Positions 1 through 8,332 of a DNA stretch of 64,000 nucleotides are shown here, in pieces. The stretch lies in contig NZ_JAMBOS010000007.1 of the NCBI RefSeq assembly GCF_023715705.1, forward strand, positions 62,001 to 126,000, read 5' to 3'. Source of the stretch: Halalkalibacter oceani. GTDB taxonomy: Bacteria > Bacillota > Bacilli > Bacillales > Bacillaceae_D. Under the pieces are notes generated by a model. The model worked only from the letters and a program-made list of their open reading frames with translations. It did not search any database and had not been told where the DNA came from. Every line of letters begins with the position of its first letter. Within the stretch, counting starts at the first letter, position 1. The translations under genes and the position numbers were made by a program.

Positions 1-236
1 ATAATGTCATTGGCAAAATGAATCATCGCCGCCCGCTCAGGCGCAACTGCCAAATGATGCTTAGCGACGCTAAACCCGATAATATACGTCCCGTGGTCGG
101 TAAACATCGGCTGCTTCCATTTGATTTCCTGCATTAAGGATGGAAATTTTTTCGCCACCCAAGCCAAAACCTCTTCCGTTCGTTGCTGATGCTGCGGGTT
201 CTTGATCCCCGCTAAAAATTCTGCAAATGCGTCCAT
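1..236 (-). CDS. DUF1801-domain protein (YdhG/Fra iron-chaperone type), 3' end cut by window
   Basis: The first 78 codons of a small soluble protein run off the left edge. The N-terminus (MDAFAEFL, then RTEEVLAWV, IKWKQPMF and HGTYIIGF) matches the DUF1801 fold, whose Bacillus member YdhG has been called a frataxin-like iron chaperone. The ATG at 236 is preceded by TAGGAGGAAA, a strong ribosome site, so the start is secure. The family assignment is from recognition of the motif pattern; an iron role is family knowledge only. Confidence 0.75.
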   Translation of the reverse strand, partial: MDAFAEFLAGIKNPQHQQRTEEVLAWVAKKFPSLMQEIKWKQPMFTDHGTYIIGFSVAKHHLAVAPERAAMIHFANDI

Positions 237-423
237 TTTCTTTCCTCCTACCCATCTAGTCTGGAGAACAACTTTTCATACAATTCGAGGCATTGATATG
301 CTTCTCCTGTTCCCCGCTTCTATTTTCACCTTTTTTCTACTAGTCATTGCCTTAAGCTTGTCTCAAAGGAAAAAAATCGACCTTTCGGAACGATGCCGAT
401 TTGGTCGATCTTATCTAAATGAG

Positions 424-1170
424 TCATTGCTCTGTTAAGATGAGAGGGCCATTCTTCGTGATCGCGATTGTATGCTCATATTGGGCGGAACGTTTGCCAT
501 CAACAGTTTTTGCCGTCCAGCCGTTCCCTTCCATCCTGCTTTGCCATGCCCCTTCATTAATCATCGGCTCAATCGTAATGACCATTCCTTCCTTAAGACG
601 CAGCCCTTTTCCCGCTTGCCCGTAATGAAGAATTTGCGGGGCTTCATGCAGTCCTGGTCCGATCCCATGTCCCGTAAAATCACGTACGACCGAAAAGCCT
701 TCCGCCTCGACATACGACTGAATCGCATGCCCAATATCCCCCGTTCTTTTGCCAACAAGCGCTTGTTCGATCCCTTTATCCAATGCCGTTCTAGTAACGG
801 CAAGCAAGCGCTCCGACTCTTCTGAAATCGGACCAACCGCGTAGCTCCACGCCGAATCAGCGAGGCCGCCATTCAAATTCACGACCATGTCAATCGTGAC
901 AATGTCGCCTTTTTTCAATGGCGCCTTACGTGGGAAGCCATGGCAGATCTCGTCATTAATGGAGGCGCAAGTGGCGTATTTATAGCCTTTATAGCCTTTC
1001 TGCTCCGGTGTTGCGCCATTCTCCTTTAAAAAACGTTCGACAAATTGATCGACTTCCATTGTCGAAATACCCGGTTCAATCAATTTGGCAATTTCTTTAT
1101 GGCAAGCCGCCAGCAGCTTGCCGGCCTCATGCATCAACTTAATTTCCCGCTCTGATTTTAACGTAATCAT
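424..1170 (-). CDS. map: type I methionine aminopeptidase
   Basis: Cytosolic metalloprotease that removes the initiator Met from new proteins. The 248-residue chain shows the full pita-bread metal site: His77 in ICHGFP, Asp94 in TIDMVVN, Asp105 in ADSAWSY, His168 in GHGIG, Glu201 in ITIEPM and Glu232 in YEHTIAI. Length fits the family. The ATG at 1170 lies 8 bases after AAGGTG; earlier in-frame GTG/ATG codons sit on top of that ribosome site. The gene stands alone, not in the secY-adk-map-infA ribosomal operon, so it is probably the second, MapB-like copy that many Bacillus carry (inference). Confidence 0.93.
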   Translation of the reverse strand: MITLKSEREIKLMHEAGKLLAACHKEIAKLIEPGISTMEVDQFVERFLKENGATPEQKGYKGYKYATCASINDEICHGFPRKAPLKKGDIVTIDMVVNLNGGLADSAWSYAVGPISEESERLLAVTRTALDKGIEQALVGKRTGDIGHAIQSYVEAEGFSVVRDFTGHGIGPGLHEAPQILHYGQAGKGLRLKEGMVITIEPMINEGAWQSRMEGNGWTAKTVDGKRSAQYEHTIAITKNGPLILTEQ

Positions 1171-1219
1171 CTTCATCACACCTTACTCTCTAATTCATTC
1201 ACTAAGAAAAACTCTTATT

Positions 1220-1777
1220 TCAAAAAAATGCTTCAGTACAGCTTTCGAGATAGTCAGCATCCGCAAGCGGCTGTCTCACCATTCTCTCCCAGCTGCCATC
1301 CTCTATTAGGGATGGCAACGGCTGCTCATACCATTCCTCTACCGCCTCGCGCTCGACACCAAAAGAGCGGTCATTAAAGTGAAAATCAATTTCCTGCAAG
1401 TTTCCAATCAAGGCAAAGGCTGCTGTCGCATTATAGATAAACGCCTGTTCCCGCTTCCGTCGATCCAGCTCATCAACATTACCTTCAAAATTCACTTGAA
1501 CGCGATAACGCTCCGAATCGAGTTCAAAGCTCATCGGCACTTCACGTAATGGCAAAGAGCGAAACAGTTGCGTCAAATTCCCCGCATCTCCCATATAGTT
1601 ATGCTGATAGCGCCTACTTTGTTCAATGTCATGGCTCATCGCTTCATTCTGCGCTGCCTGATATGCTTCTTCTTTTTCAGCGATGGAAGGAAGGACCATT
1701 GTCTGTACGATGAAAAAGCCGATCACCCCAATGACACTTATCATCATAATCAATCGATGCCTAACGTTCAACTTCAT
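1220..1777 (-). CDS. DUF4825-type membrane-anchored protein
   Basis: A 185-residue protein with one N-terminal membrane segment (about residues 8-30, rich in I/V/M) followed by a predicted extracellular domain. The segments GNLTQLFRSLP, VQVNFEG and FIYNATAAFALI resemble DUF4825, a family of unknown function often found with PadR-type regulators. It is the third gene of a tight operon: its start overlaps the end of the upstream permease-prefix gene by about 17 bases. The ATG at 1777 is preferred over a GTG one codon earlier because GTAGGTG lies just upstream. Function unknown. Confidence 0.7.
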   Translation of the reverse strand: MKLNVRHRLIMMISVIGVIGFFIVQTMVLPSIAEKEEAYQAAQNEAMSHDIEQSRRYQHNYMGDAGNLTQLFRSLPLREVPMSFELDSERYRVQVNFEGNVDELDRRKREQAFIYNATAAFALIGNLQEIDFHFNDRSFGVEREAVEEWYEQPLPSLIEDGSWERMVRQPLADADYLESCTEAFF

Positions 1778-2444
1778 CACCTACTTTATACTTGTCAACG
1801 AGCCGAAGTGCGGCTGAGACGACGAGTGGAAGAATAAGGCTGACAAACGGCAAGCCATAGCTGACAGCCAGTGTTGCGAATTGGTAAGGCCCTGAAATCA
1901 AAACAGGCCGCTGAAACCAAATATTGCTGCCGAACTGTAAAAGCGTCAGCCCGATGAGCAGAGCAAGGATCAAAGCACTCCAGCCAATCCAGACAAGCTT
2001 CCGCAGACGGAGCAGCGCTTTTCTACTGAATGACACAATTCTCTCATCCAGACGGCCGCCTCTTCTGAGATATAACGAAAAATAAATGAGGCCAATTACA
2101 ACCGAAGCAAGCAATAGCACGAAATGAAGGCGCATCGCCAGGCCGAGAACGGTCAACGGAATCGTGATAACCCAGGCAATCAGCGTGTACAGGAGCAGGA
2201 TTTGGATGACCTCCAATCTCCAGCGGTTGAGATAGACCGTGACAGTGTCGCTAAAGAAAAAGTCCACTCTTTCCAATGTACTGACCGCCTTTTGATCAGC
2301 TTCCGCCGCTTCAAGACCCTCGGTCTGAAAGTCCGCTGACTTTGCTTCCAGGTTACTAAGAATTTCCTCTTTTAATTCCTTCACTTCTGCTGTCTCCTGA
2401 TAACTAGCAAACAGTTTTTCAACGTGTCGCTCTAAGCGGTTCAC
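1761..2444 (-). CDS. multi-pass membrane protein with permease-prefix/DUF1700-like N-terminus
   Basis: A 227-residue protein. The first 60 residues form a soluble helical head (MNRLERHVEKL, VKELKEEILSNL) like the permease-prefix domain 1 found on PadR-linked membrane proteins. About five or six hydrophobic segments follow from residue 80 on. The GTG start overlaps the stop of the PadR gene (GTGA), a sign of translational coupling. In other Bacillota such gene pairs form envelope-stress or lipid-responsive switches; a sensor or antagonist role for the upstream PadR protein is inference. Confidence 0.72.
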   Translation of the reverse strand: MNRLERHVEKLFASYQETAEVKELKEEILSNLEAKSADFQTEGLEAAEADQKAVSTLERVDFFFSDTVTVYLNRWRLEVIQILLLYTLIAWVITIPLTVLGLAMRLHFVLLLASVVIGLIYFSLYLRRGGRLDERIVSFSRKALLRLRKLVWIGWSALILALLIGLTLLQFGSNIWFQRPVLISGPYQFATLAVSYGLPFVSLILPLVVSAALRLVDKYKVGDEVER

Positions 2445-2788
2445 TCCGTTTCCTCCTTCATCTCAATTAATTGATCGATCAGCCGGCGTGCTGTTTTCCA
2501 GGCGCTGACATTGTCACGGTATGCTTTTATCCCGCTCTTAGTAATCTGATAATACTTCCGCCGTCCTCCCTGGCTTTCGTTCCCCCAGTAGGATTCGATC
2601 AGCCCGTTCGCTTCCAGTCTCTTTAAGCTTGTGTATAACGAAGGCTCTTTCAGCTCATAGTGTCCGCCGCTATTTTTGAAAATGGCTTTCATAATTTCAT
2701 AACCGTAATTATCGCCTTCCATTAGCACCCGCAAAATCATTGTATCGATGTTACCTCGAATCAGCTCACGACTAATCCTTTCTGCCAT
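2441..2788 (-). CDS. PadR-family transcriptional regulator
   Basis: A 115-residue winged-helix regulator. Residues LIRGNIDTMILRVL, GDNYGYEIMKAI, EPSLYTSLKRLEANGLIESY and GGRRKYYQIT are the classical PadR helix-turn-helix and wing. It heads a three-gene operon with the membrane proteins downstream, and probably represses that operon. Four copies of the hexamer ATGTAA lie in the 60 bases upstream. The ATG at 2788 is favoured, with GAGGTGA upstream; a GTG three codons earlier is possible. Confidence 0.9.
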   Translation of the reverse strand: MAERISRELIRGNIDTMILRVLMEGDNYGYEIMKAIFKNSGGHYELKEPSLYTSLKRLEANGLIESYWGNESQGGRRKYYQITKSGIKAYRDNVSAWKTARRLIDQLIEMKEETE

Positions 2789-2809
2789 CCCCTTCACCTC
2801 ACTATTGCA

Positions 2810-2849
2810 ATGTAACTCATATTACTTTGTATGTAAATGTAATATGTAA
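2810..2849 (-). promoter_or_regulatory. ATGTAA repeat cluster upstream of padR operon (putative operator)
   Basis: ATGTAA occurs at 2810, 2831, 2837 and 2844 on the plus strand (TTACAT on the transcribed strand), within 40 bases just upstream of the PadR start. PadR proteins often bind ATGT/ACAT half-sites, so this is a plausible autoregulatory operator. Seen: the repeats. Inferred: binding. Confidence 0.45.
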
Positions 2850-2870
2850 CAAATAACATCCAAAAAAAGT

Positions 2871-2899
2871 TTGACATCTTGACTGCAACAACTTATTCT
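2871..2899 (+). promoter_or_regulatory. sigma-A promoter of the siderophore importer operon
   Basis: TTGACA at 2871-2876 and TATTCT at 2894-2899 with a 17-base spacer. The Fur box begins six bases after the -10 element, so Fur would sit on the transcription start. Confidence 0.7.
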
Positions 2900-2904
2900 T
2901 TAAT

Positions 2905-2919
2905 TGATAATGATAATCA
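2905..2919 (+). promoter_or_regulatory. Fur box
   Basis: TGATAATGATAATCA matches the 7-1-7 Fur consensus (TGATAATNATTATCA) at 14 of 15 positions. It overlaps the expected start of transcription, the classic arrangement for iron repression. Confidence 0.85.
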
Positions 2920-2948
2920 AGATCAAATTATTAGGAAAGGTGAGAACA

Positions 2949-3935
2949 ATGCAGCAAAAACTGAAGCTCTCTTTATCCATTTTTCTTATTAGCAGCTTTC
3001 TTATCAGCTTAGGAGCATGCGGAAGTGAAGATACTTCGTCACTAAATGAAGACGGAGAAGCTCCTCCTGCGGCTGCAGAAGACGTCCGTGAAATTACCCA
3101 TCCACTCGGGACAACAGTAATTGAAGGAACGCCCGAACGGATTGTGACCCTCTATCAAGGAGCAACTGATGCGGCGAATGCGCTCGGGATTGTCCCTGTC
3201 GGCGCTGTTGAATCATGGGAAGAAGCTCCTGTGTACGAATATTTAAGACCGGAGTTAGAAAATATGGCCATCGTCGGGGTCGAAACGCAGCCAAATGTCG
3301 AGGAAATCGCCAAGCTGGAGCCTGATTTAATCGTTGCCTCCCACATCCGTCATGAGGAAATTTACGAACAATTATCGCAAATCGCGCCGACTGTCGTGAA
3401 TGAAACGATCTATGATTTCAAAGAATCGCTTCAGCTGCTTGCAGATGCAACGAACAACGAGGAAAAGGCCGAGGAGATTTTAAGTGCATGGGATGAGCGT
3501 GTCGCCGATTTCCAGACGAAGATCAAAGAGAAGCTCGGAGATGAATGGCCGATCAACGCTGCTGTACTAAACTTCCGCGCCGACCATGCCCGGATTTATG
3601 TAACCGGTTTTGCCGGCTCCATTCTTCAGGAACTCGGTTTTACAAGTTCGGAACAGCAGCTTGCTTTAAATGAAGACATTATTATGCTCAATGATAAAGA
3701 GAGCATTCCTGATATGAATGCCGATGTCTTTTATGTTTTCTACTATGATAGCGATCCCGCCGTCCAACAGGCATTTGAAGAATGGACAAGCCACCCGCTA
3801 TGGGACAACTTAGACGCGGTGAAAAAAGATCAGGTTTATATCGTTGATGAAGTGATCTGGAACTTGGCTGGCGGCGTCCAGGCAGCTAACTTAATGCTTG
3901 ATGACATTTATGACCGGTTTGACTTAGAAAAATAG
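2949..3935 (+). CDS. yfiY: siderophore-binding lipoprotein, YfiY type
   Basis: A 328-residue extracellular substrate-binding lipoprotein of an iron-siderophore ABC importer. The signal peptide ends in the lipobox LGAC (Cys24). The mature part has the class III periplasmic-binding-protein fold, with GVETQPNVEEIAKLEPDLI in the first lobe and KESIPDMNADV plus HPLWDNLDAVK in the second. These segments closely resemble B. subtilis YfiY, which binds hydroxamate-citrate siderophores such as schizokinen. The ATG at 2949 follows AGGAAAGG; an upstream in-frame TTG lies inside the Fur box and is not used. First gene of an operon with two permeases. Confidence 0.9.
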   Translation: MQQKLKLSLSIFLISSFLISLGACGSEDTSSLNEDGEAPPAAAEDVREITHPLGTTVIEGTPERIVTLYQGATDAANALGIVPVGAVESWEEAPVYEYLRPELENMAIVGVETQPNVEEIAKLEPDLIVASHIRHEEIYEQLSQIAPTVVNETIYDFKESLQLLADATNNEEKAEEILSAWDERVADFQTKIKEKLGDEWPINAAVLNFRADHARIYVTGFAGSILQELGFTSSEQQLALNEDIIMLNDKESIPDMNADVFYVFYYDSDPAVQQAFEEWTSHPLWDNLDAVKKDQVYIVDEVIWNLAGGVQAANLMLDDIYDRFDLEK

Positions 3936-3973
3936 AGCTGTCTTTAGCAACCTTACAGGAGAGAGAAAATGCT

Positions 3974-4984
3974 ATGAAGCCTTTATTTAGGAAAATCCCG
4001 CATCCGCTTGGACTGTTGCTCGCTTTTTTCGTCTTTATCCTTTCCTGCAGTTTAAGTCTGCTGGTCGGAAAAACAGCAATTCCTCCTGAGATGGTACTCG
4101 ATGCTTTGATTAATTATGATGCGACAGTCACTGAGCATGTCATCGTCGCCTCCTCACGCCTGTCGCGCACAGTTATAGCCGCCGTGGTCGGGGCCAGTCT
4201 CGCTATCTCCGGGGCATTGATGCAAGCTCTTACGAAAAATCCTTTAGCTGCTCCTGACATTTTCGGCATTAATGCGGGAGCGCTCTTTTTTATCGTAAGT
4301 GCGGCCACTATCTTTTCCGTGCAATCGTTACTCCATTATATGTGGGTCGGTTTCCTCGGCGCGGCATTAGCGGCAGCCTTCGTCTACACCCTTGGCTCTT
4401 TTGGACGAGACAGGTTATCACCTGTCAAGCTGATCCTTGCCGGTGCGGCGATAACCGCCTTATTCGTCTCCTTTACGCAAGGGTTGCTCGTCATGAATGA
4501 GCAAGGGCTGCAAAGTGTCTTATTCTGGCTTGCCGGCTCCGTCGCCGGCCGCTCGATCGATATGCTTCTGCCGATTCTGCCATTTATGCTTGGGGCGAGC
4601 CTCATCGCCTTATATTTAGGGCGGGCGATCAACATCCTGCTGATTGGAGAGGATGTCGCGACAGGTCTCGGACAAAGAACGGTGCTCACCAAGCTTGTTA
4701 TCGGCTGCATCGTCGTTTTTCTAGCAGGCGGTTCAGTCGCGGTCGCCGGCTCGATCGGCTTTATCGGTCTCATCATCCCCCATATTGTCCGCGGCCTGTT
4801 CGGAACTGATTACCGGCTCGTGATCCCTTACAGCGCTTTTTTAGGTGGGAGCCTGCTATTGATCGCCGATATCGTCGCCCGTACAATCATCATGCCGCGT
4901 GAAATGCCGATTGGCGTCATGACGGCGCTTGTCGGTGCACCTTTTTTCATTTATATCGCACGCAAGGGGTTGGCACGAAAATGA
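3974..4984 (+). CDS. yfiZ: iron-siderophore ABC transporter permease, FecCD family
   Basis: A 336-residue integral membrane permease with nine to ten hydrophobic segments. It carries the FecCD/BtuC hallmarks: SRLSRTVIAAVVGASLAISGALMQ near residue 60, NPLAAPDIFG at about residue 90, and the ATPase-contacting loop GFIGLIIPHIVR near residue 265. It should form the channel with the next gene product and receive iron-siderophore from the YfiY-like lipoprotein. Its stop overlaps the next start (ATGA). Confidence 0.92.
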   Translation: MKPLFRKIPHPLGLLLAFFVFILSCSLSLLVGKTAIPPEMVLDALINYDATVTEHVIVASSRLSRTVIAAVVGASLAISGALMQALTKNPLAAPDIFGINAGALFFIVSAATIFSVQSLLHYMWVGFLGAALAAAFVYTLGSFGRDRLSPVKLILAGAAITALFVSFTQGLLVMNEQGLQSVLFWLAGSVAGRSIDMLLPILPFMLGASLIALYLGRAINILLIGEDVATGLGQRTVLTKLVIGCIVVFLAGGSVAVAGSIGFIGLIIPHIVRGLFGTDYRLVIPYSAFLGGSLLLIADIVARTIIMPREMPIGVMTALVGAPFFIYIARKGLARK

Positions 4985-6000
4985 ATACCATCACACAAAA
5001 AATCGCTCAACATAAATGGCTGACCGTCCTTACGTTTATGTTGCTCAGCCTGCTGCTGCTTGTTTTTGCGCTTTCAGTCGGAAGTGAGTGGTTGTCTCCT
5101 ATGACCGTCATCCTGCATCTGCTCGGAAAAGGAACGGGAGAATATGATTTCGTCTTGCAAACGCTAAGGCTCCCCCGCGTCCTGCTCGCTTTTCTCGTCG
5201 GAGCAGCCTTGGCGGTCTCCGGCTTAATTTTGCAGTCGATTATCCGCAACCCGCTCGGCTCACCGGATATTATCGGCATCACCGGTGGCGCCTCAGTCGG
5301 CGCCCTCTTATTCCTGACCTTTTTCGGTGGTACGGTCAGCATCAGTTTCCTGCCGATCGCCGCCTTGATCGGGGCGGCGGCTGTTTCCGTGCTGGTCTAC
5401 CTTCTATCGTGGAAAAATGGTGTCGCGCCAATCACGCTCATTTTAATCGGCATCGGCGTTTCAGCAGCAATGAAAGCCGTCACGACGATGGTCATCGTCT
5501 TCAGTGACACGGTTACGACTTCGAAAGCCTATCTTTGGATGACAGGCAGCGTGTATGGGGCCAATTGGACTCAAGTGTACGGCATGCTGCCGTGGGTTGC
5601 CATCTTCATTCCGCTGACTCTGTTGTTTGCCAAAACCGTTCAGGTGAAATTGCTTGGCGATGATATCGCGACAGGACTCGGTGTCCGAGTCCAGCTTCAG
5701 CGTTTCCTGCTTCTTTTCATCAGTGTCGCCCTCGCAGGTTCCGCCGTTGCGTTTGCAGGAGGAATCAGCTTCGTTGGCTTAATCGCCCCGCATATCGCCA
5801 GAAAACTGGTCGGCCCCTCCTTTGCAGCCCTCGTCCCATTATCAGCCATCGTCGGCGGCTTTATCGTCGTCATCGCCGACGTCGTCGCCAGGACAGCCTT
5901 CCTGCCGCTTGATCTTCCGGCGGGAGTGTTTACAGCGGGTATCGGCGCTCCTTTTTTCATTTATTTATTGTTGAGAAAATCGCGCAGCGGCTTTTCTTAA
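4981..6000 (+). CDS. yfhA: iron-siderophore ABC transporter permease, FecCD family
   Basis: A 339-residue second permease, paralogous to its neighbour. LRLPRVLLAFLVGAALAVSG, NPLGSPDIIGI and the coupling loop SFVGLIAPHIARKL are visible. It overlaps the upstream permease by four bases. No ATPase gene follows. This matches B. subtilis yfiZ-yfhA, which borrow the shared ATPase YusV encoded elsewhere, so the importer is probably complete in the cell (inference). Confidence 0.92.
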   Translation: MNTITQKIAQHKWLTVLTFMLLSLLLLVFALSVGSEWLSPMTVILHLLGKGTGEYDFVLQTLRLPRVLLAFLVGAALAVSGLILQSIIRNPLGSPDIIGITGGASVGALLFLTFFGGTVSISFLPIAALIGAAAVSVLVYLLSWKNGVAPITLILIGIGVSAAMKAVTTMVIVFSDTVTTSKAYLWMTGSVYGANWTQVYGMLPWVAIFIPLTLLFAKTVQVKLLGDDIATGLGVRVQLQRFLLLFISVALAGSAVAFAGGISFVGLIAPHIARKLVGPSFAALVPLSAIVGGFIVVIADVVARTAFLPLDLPAGVFTAGIGAPFFIYLLLRKSRSGFS

Positions 6001-6087
6001 AAGCGGCGCGCGAAGCCGCCCCTTTCCGAGCGATTGTTTCTCCTTCAGTCCCCTTCACACACGAAAGGTTGTCATAATTCCCACGTC

Positions 6088-6116
6088 TTGACAGCTAAAA
6101 TCGAAGGAGGTATAAT
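6088..6116 (+). promoter_or_regulatory. consensus sigma-A promoter of FbpA-like gene
   Basis: TTGACA at 6088-6093, a 17-base spacer, and TATAAT at 6111-6116: a perfect consensus promoter, expected to be very strong unless repressed. Confidence 0.85.
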
Positions 6117-6122
6117 AGATAT

Positions 6123-6136
6123 TGTAAGCGCTTTCA
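6123..6136 (+). promoter_or_regulatory. cre site (CcpA operator) at the transcription start
   Basis: TGTAAGCGCTTTCA fits the cre consensus WTGNAANCGNWNNCAW at every position, flanks included. It starts seven bases after the -10 box and covers the +1 region, a position that normally gives CcpA-mediated repression. Confidence 0.8.
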
Positions 6137-6147
6137 TAAAGGAGTGA

Positions 6148-6321
6148 ATGATTTTGCTAAAAGAAAAGAAGTTGAATAAAGACCAGCTGATCGATGCTCT
6201 TTTATCCTATCATCATTACAAAATGCCAGACGGCCGGCAATTTTATGAAGCGACCGAATCGGAACTTCTCCAGCTAATCTGTAAAGAAACAGACAATCAG
6301 TTCACCTCTTGTCATATATAA
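6148..6321 (+). CDS. FbpA-family small basic protein
   Basis: A 57-residue ORF starting at ATG 6148 after AAAGGAG. The core (QLIDALLSYHHYK, then DGRQFYEATESELLQL) fits the Fur-regulated basic protein FbpA family (PF13076), whose founder helps remodel iron use with the FsrA small RNA in B. subtilis. It directly follows the Fur-controlled importer but has its own consensus promoter with a cre site rather than a Fur box. A hairpin terminator follows. Function is by family resemblance only. Confidence 0.72.
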   Translation: MILLKEKKLNKDQLIDALLSYHHYKMPDGRQFYEATESELLQLICKETDNQFTSCHI

Positions 6322-6327
6322 CGAAAG

Positions 6328-6370
6328 AGTGTGCCTTAAGGGTCGGACTTTCCTTGTGGCACACTTTTTT
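6328..6370 (+). terminator. rho-independent terminator after FbpA-like gene
   Basis: Stem AGTGTGCC (6328-6335) with GGCACACT (6358-6365), followed by a run of T. The T tract touches the stop codon of the convergent YitT-type gene. Confidence 0.8.
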
Positions 6371-6984
6371 TATGAGGCCTCTGTATAACCGGCTTTTTTC
6401 TTCGTCCCACCGAAAGGATTGGGAACCGTTTTCATCACATCCATCATTCTCCCCATCATTACTGCCGCGATAAACGTATAGAAAGCCGTCATCACATCGA
6501 GCAGGAAAGCACCCAGAAACAAGACACAAAAGTCAAACGCAATATGAATCGGTCCCATTTTCCAATGCGGATAACGAAGCTGGATTAAACGCGCCAGCAA
6601 TCCGACTCCCCCGCTCGTCAGCCCCTGTCGAAAGACAAGCCCCGTCCCTACTCCCATCAGCAATCCGCCTAACGGAATACCGAGCCAAAGCGGCGGGTGC
6701 ACCCATTGACTGAGCGGATAAAGGAGGTCAAGGAAAATCGACAGCACGACCGTCACGACGATGTTTTTAAAGACGAAAACACGCCCAATATAACGCCACG
6801 CCAGCAAAAACAAAGGAATATTCATGATAAAGACAACAAGCCCGACTGAAAGGCCGAGCGTGTAATGCGCTAGGACCCCCATTCCCGGAAAACCGATGCT
6901 AAACAGCTGCAACGGAATAAAACCGAGATTGACACCCAGAGCGATTAATAAACAGCCAATGAACGAAATAAAAATAACAACCAC
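6370..6984 (-). CDS. YitT/YczE-family integral membrane protein
   Basis: About 204 residues with five or six membrane helices. Segments such as LFSIGFPGMGVLAHYTLG, GIPLGGLLMGVGTGLVFRQG and TSGGVGLLARL are typical of the YczE/YitT (DUF161-like) family, whose role is not established. The start is uncertain: the reading frame is open to an ATG at 7077, but that would overlap the upstream gene by about 70 bases. The GTG at 6984 begins at the first membrane segment and is taken here. Probably co-transcribed with the LysM-GH18 gene. Confidence 0.75.
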   Translation of the reverse strand: MVVIFISFIGCLLIALGVNLGFIPLQLFSIGFPGMGVLAHYTLGLSVGLVVFIMNIPLFLLAWRYIGRVFVFKNIVVTVVLSIFLDLLYPLSQWVHPPLWLGIPLGGLLMGVGTGLVFRQGLTSGGVGLLARLIQLRYPHWKMGPIHIAFDFCVLFLGAFLLDVMTAFYTFIAAVMMGRMMDVMKTVPNPFGGTKKKAGYTEAS

Positions 6985-7007
6985 TCCTACGTCATACCCT
7001 TGACGTT

Positions 7008-8273
7008 CTACTTTAAAACCATTATATGCTGCTTCATATAGGCCCAATTTTGCGGAAAAGGCAGTCTTACTTCCCAAAATGTAACGCCGAGAAGCCCGTA
7101 GAGATCCACTAACTGATATTTACTAACATAACTTCTAATATCCTCAAACCAAACAAGATGACGCCCTTCTTCCTGCCAGTATGCAAAATGCGGGGAGAGC
7201 GCGGTCATATCGAACTCAATCACGGCCCCTCTGTCGAGAGCAAGATTTTGCGCCCCGAGAGCGGACAAACCGCTTGATTCATTTGTCTGATCGAGCCAGT
7301 CATAACCATAGAGAGGAAAAGAAATTTGTAATTTCCCAGCCGGAATCTCCGTCAGGGCGTAGCGAATGACTTCATCAACCCACCAAATCGGTGCCACCGG
7401 ATTGGGAGGCCCTCCCGGATAACCGTAATCCATCGTCATTACGGCGACTATATCAGCCTCCTGACTGATTTCCCGGTAATCGTACGCCCCGATAATCGGA
7501 TTATCAGGAATATCGGCCGTTTTCGCGTGGACACTAACATGTAAGGGAAGCGCTCCCAAAGCTTGTTTCAACTCCCGAAGAAAGAGGACAAAATCACTCC
7601 GCCGCGCCGGAGGAATAAATTCAAAATCAATACTGACACCGCCATAGTTTTTTTCATTTATGAAAGCCAAAAGCGAGTCAATCAAGCGTCGGCGCGCGTC
7701 GGTGCTTTCAAGAACAGCTCCAACCAGTTCCGGACTGAATGTCCCATCAGGCAAAATATTGCGTATCATCAACAATGGCGTTACTTGCAACTGGCGGCTG
7801 CGCTCTGGAATATCGCCATCATCCAACACGACATAAGCCTCGCCTTCTTCCGTGACCGAATACGAGGCAACCGCTACATACGTCAGCTGCTCTGCAAACC
7901 CTTCCAAAGAAGCGAGAAACTGCTCAATCGAATAGGGCACGATAAAGCCGACCGTTACCATCTCCGGCAAAAGGGGAGAGGGAATGATCATCGTCTCCCC
8001 CACCGGTAAGCGGTAAGGGTCTAACGCCGGATTGGCCGCGCGGATGGCCGTCACCGTCGTACGAAATTGCCTTGCCAGCAACCAAAACTGGTCCCCTTCC
8101 TGAATCCGGTAAAGACGATTTGTCAAAACACGGTCCGGCACATAAAGAGCCAGACCTGGCATAAGCAGGGAGGAAGTCAGTCCATTCGCCGCGCTGATTT
8201 CGTCAATCGTCACTTCGTACTGTCGTGAAAGCTTCCACAATGAGTCCCCTTCTTGCACGATATGGATCGTCAC
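7008..8273 (-). CDS. LysM-GH18 glycosidase, YaaH/SleL-like (spore cortex lysis)
   Basis: A protein of about 421 residues without a signal peptide. Two LysM peptidoglycan-binding repeats occupy roughly residues 3-48 and 53-100. A GH18 domain with the catalytic strand GGVSIDFEF follows, its acid Glu near residue 218, and the C-terminal FWEVRLPFPQNW closes the barrel. The architecture is that of B. subtilis YaaH/YdhD and SleL, spore-coat proteins that cleave cortex peptidoglycan during germination. The GTG at 8273 follows AAAGGGTG; a GTG three codons earlier is possible. Which paralogue it represents cannot be told. Confidence 0.88.
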   Translation of the reverse strand: MTIHIVQEGDSLWKLSRQYEVTIDEISAANGLTSSLLMPGLALYVPDRVLTNRLYRIQEGDQFWLLARQFRTTVTAIRAANPALDPYRLPVGETMIIPSPLLPEMVTVGFIVPYSIEQFLASLEGFAEQLTYVAVASYSVTEEGEAYVVLDDGDIPERSRQLQVTPLLMIRNILPDGTFSPELVGAVLESTDARRRLIDSLLAFINEKNYGGVSIDFEFIPPARRSDFVLFLRELKQALGALPLHVSVHAKTADIPDNPIIGAYDYREISQEADIVAVMTMDYGYPGGPPNPVAPIWWVDEVIRYALTEIPAGKLQISFPLYGYDWLDQTNESSGLSALGAQNLALDRGAVIEFDMTALSPHFAYWQEEGRHLVWFEDIRSYVSKYQLVDLYGLLGVTFWEVRLPFPQNWAYMKQHIMVLK

Positions 8274-8332
8274 AGATTTCACCCTTTTTGATACATCTTA
8301 TGAATCGAAAGGGGGCAGTTATTACAATCGCT

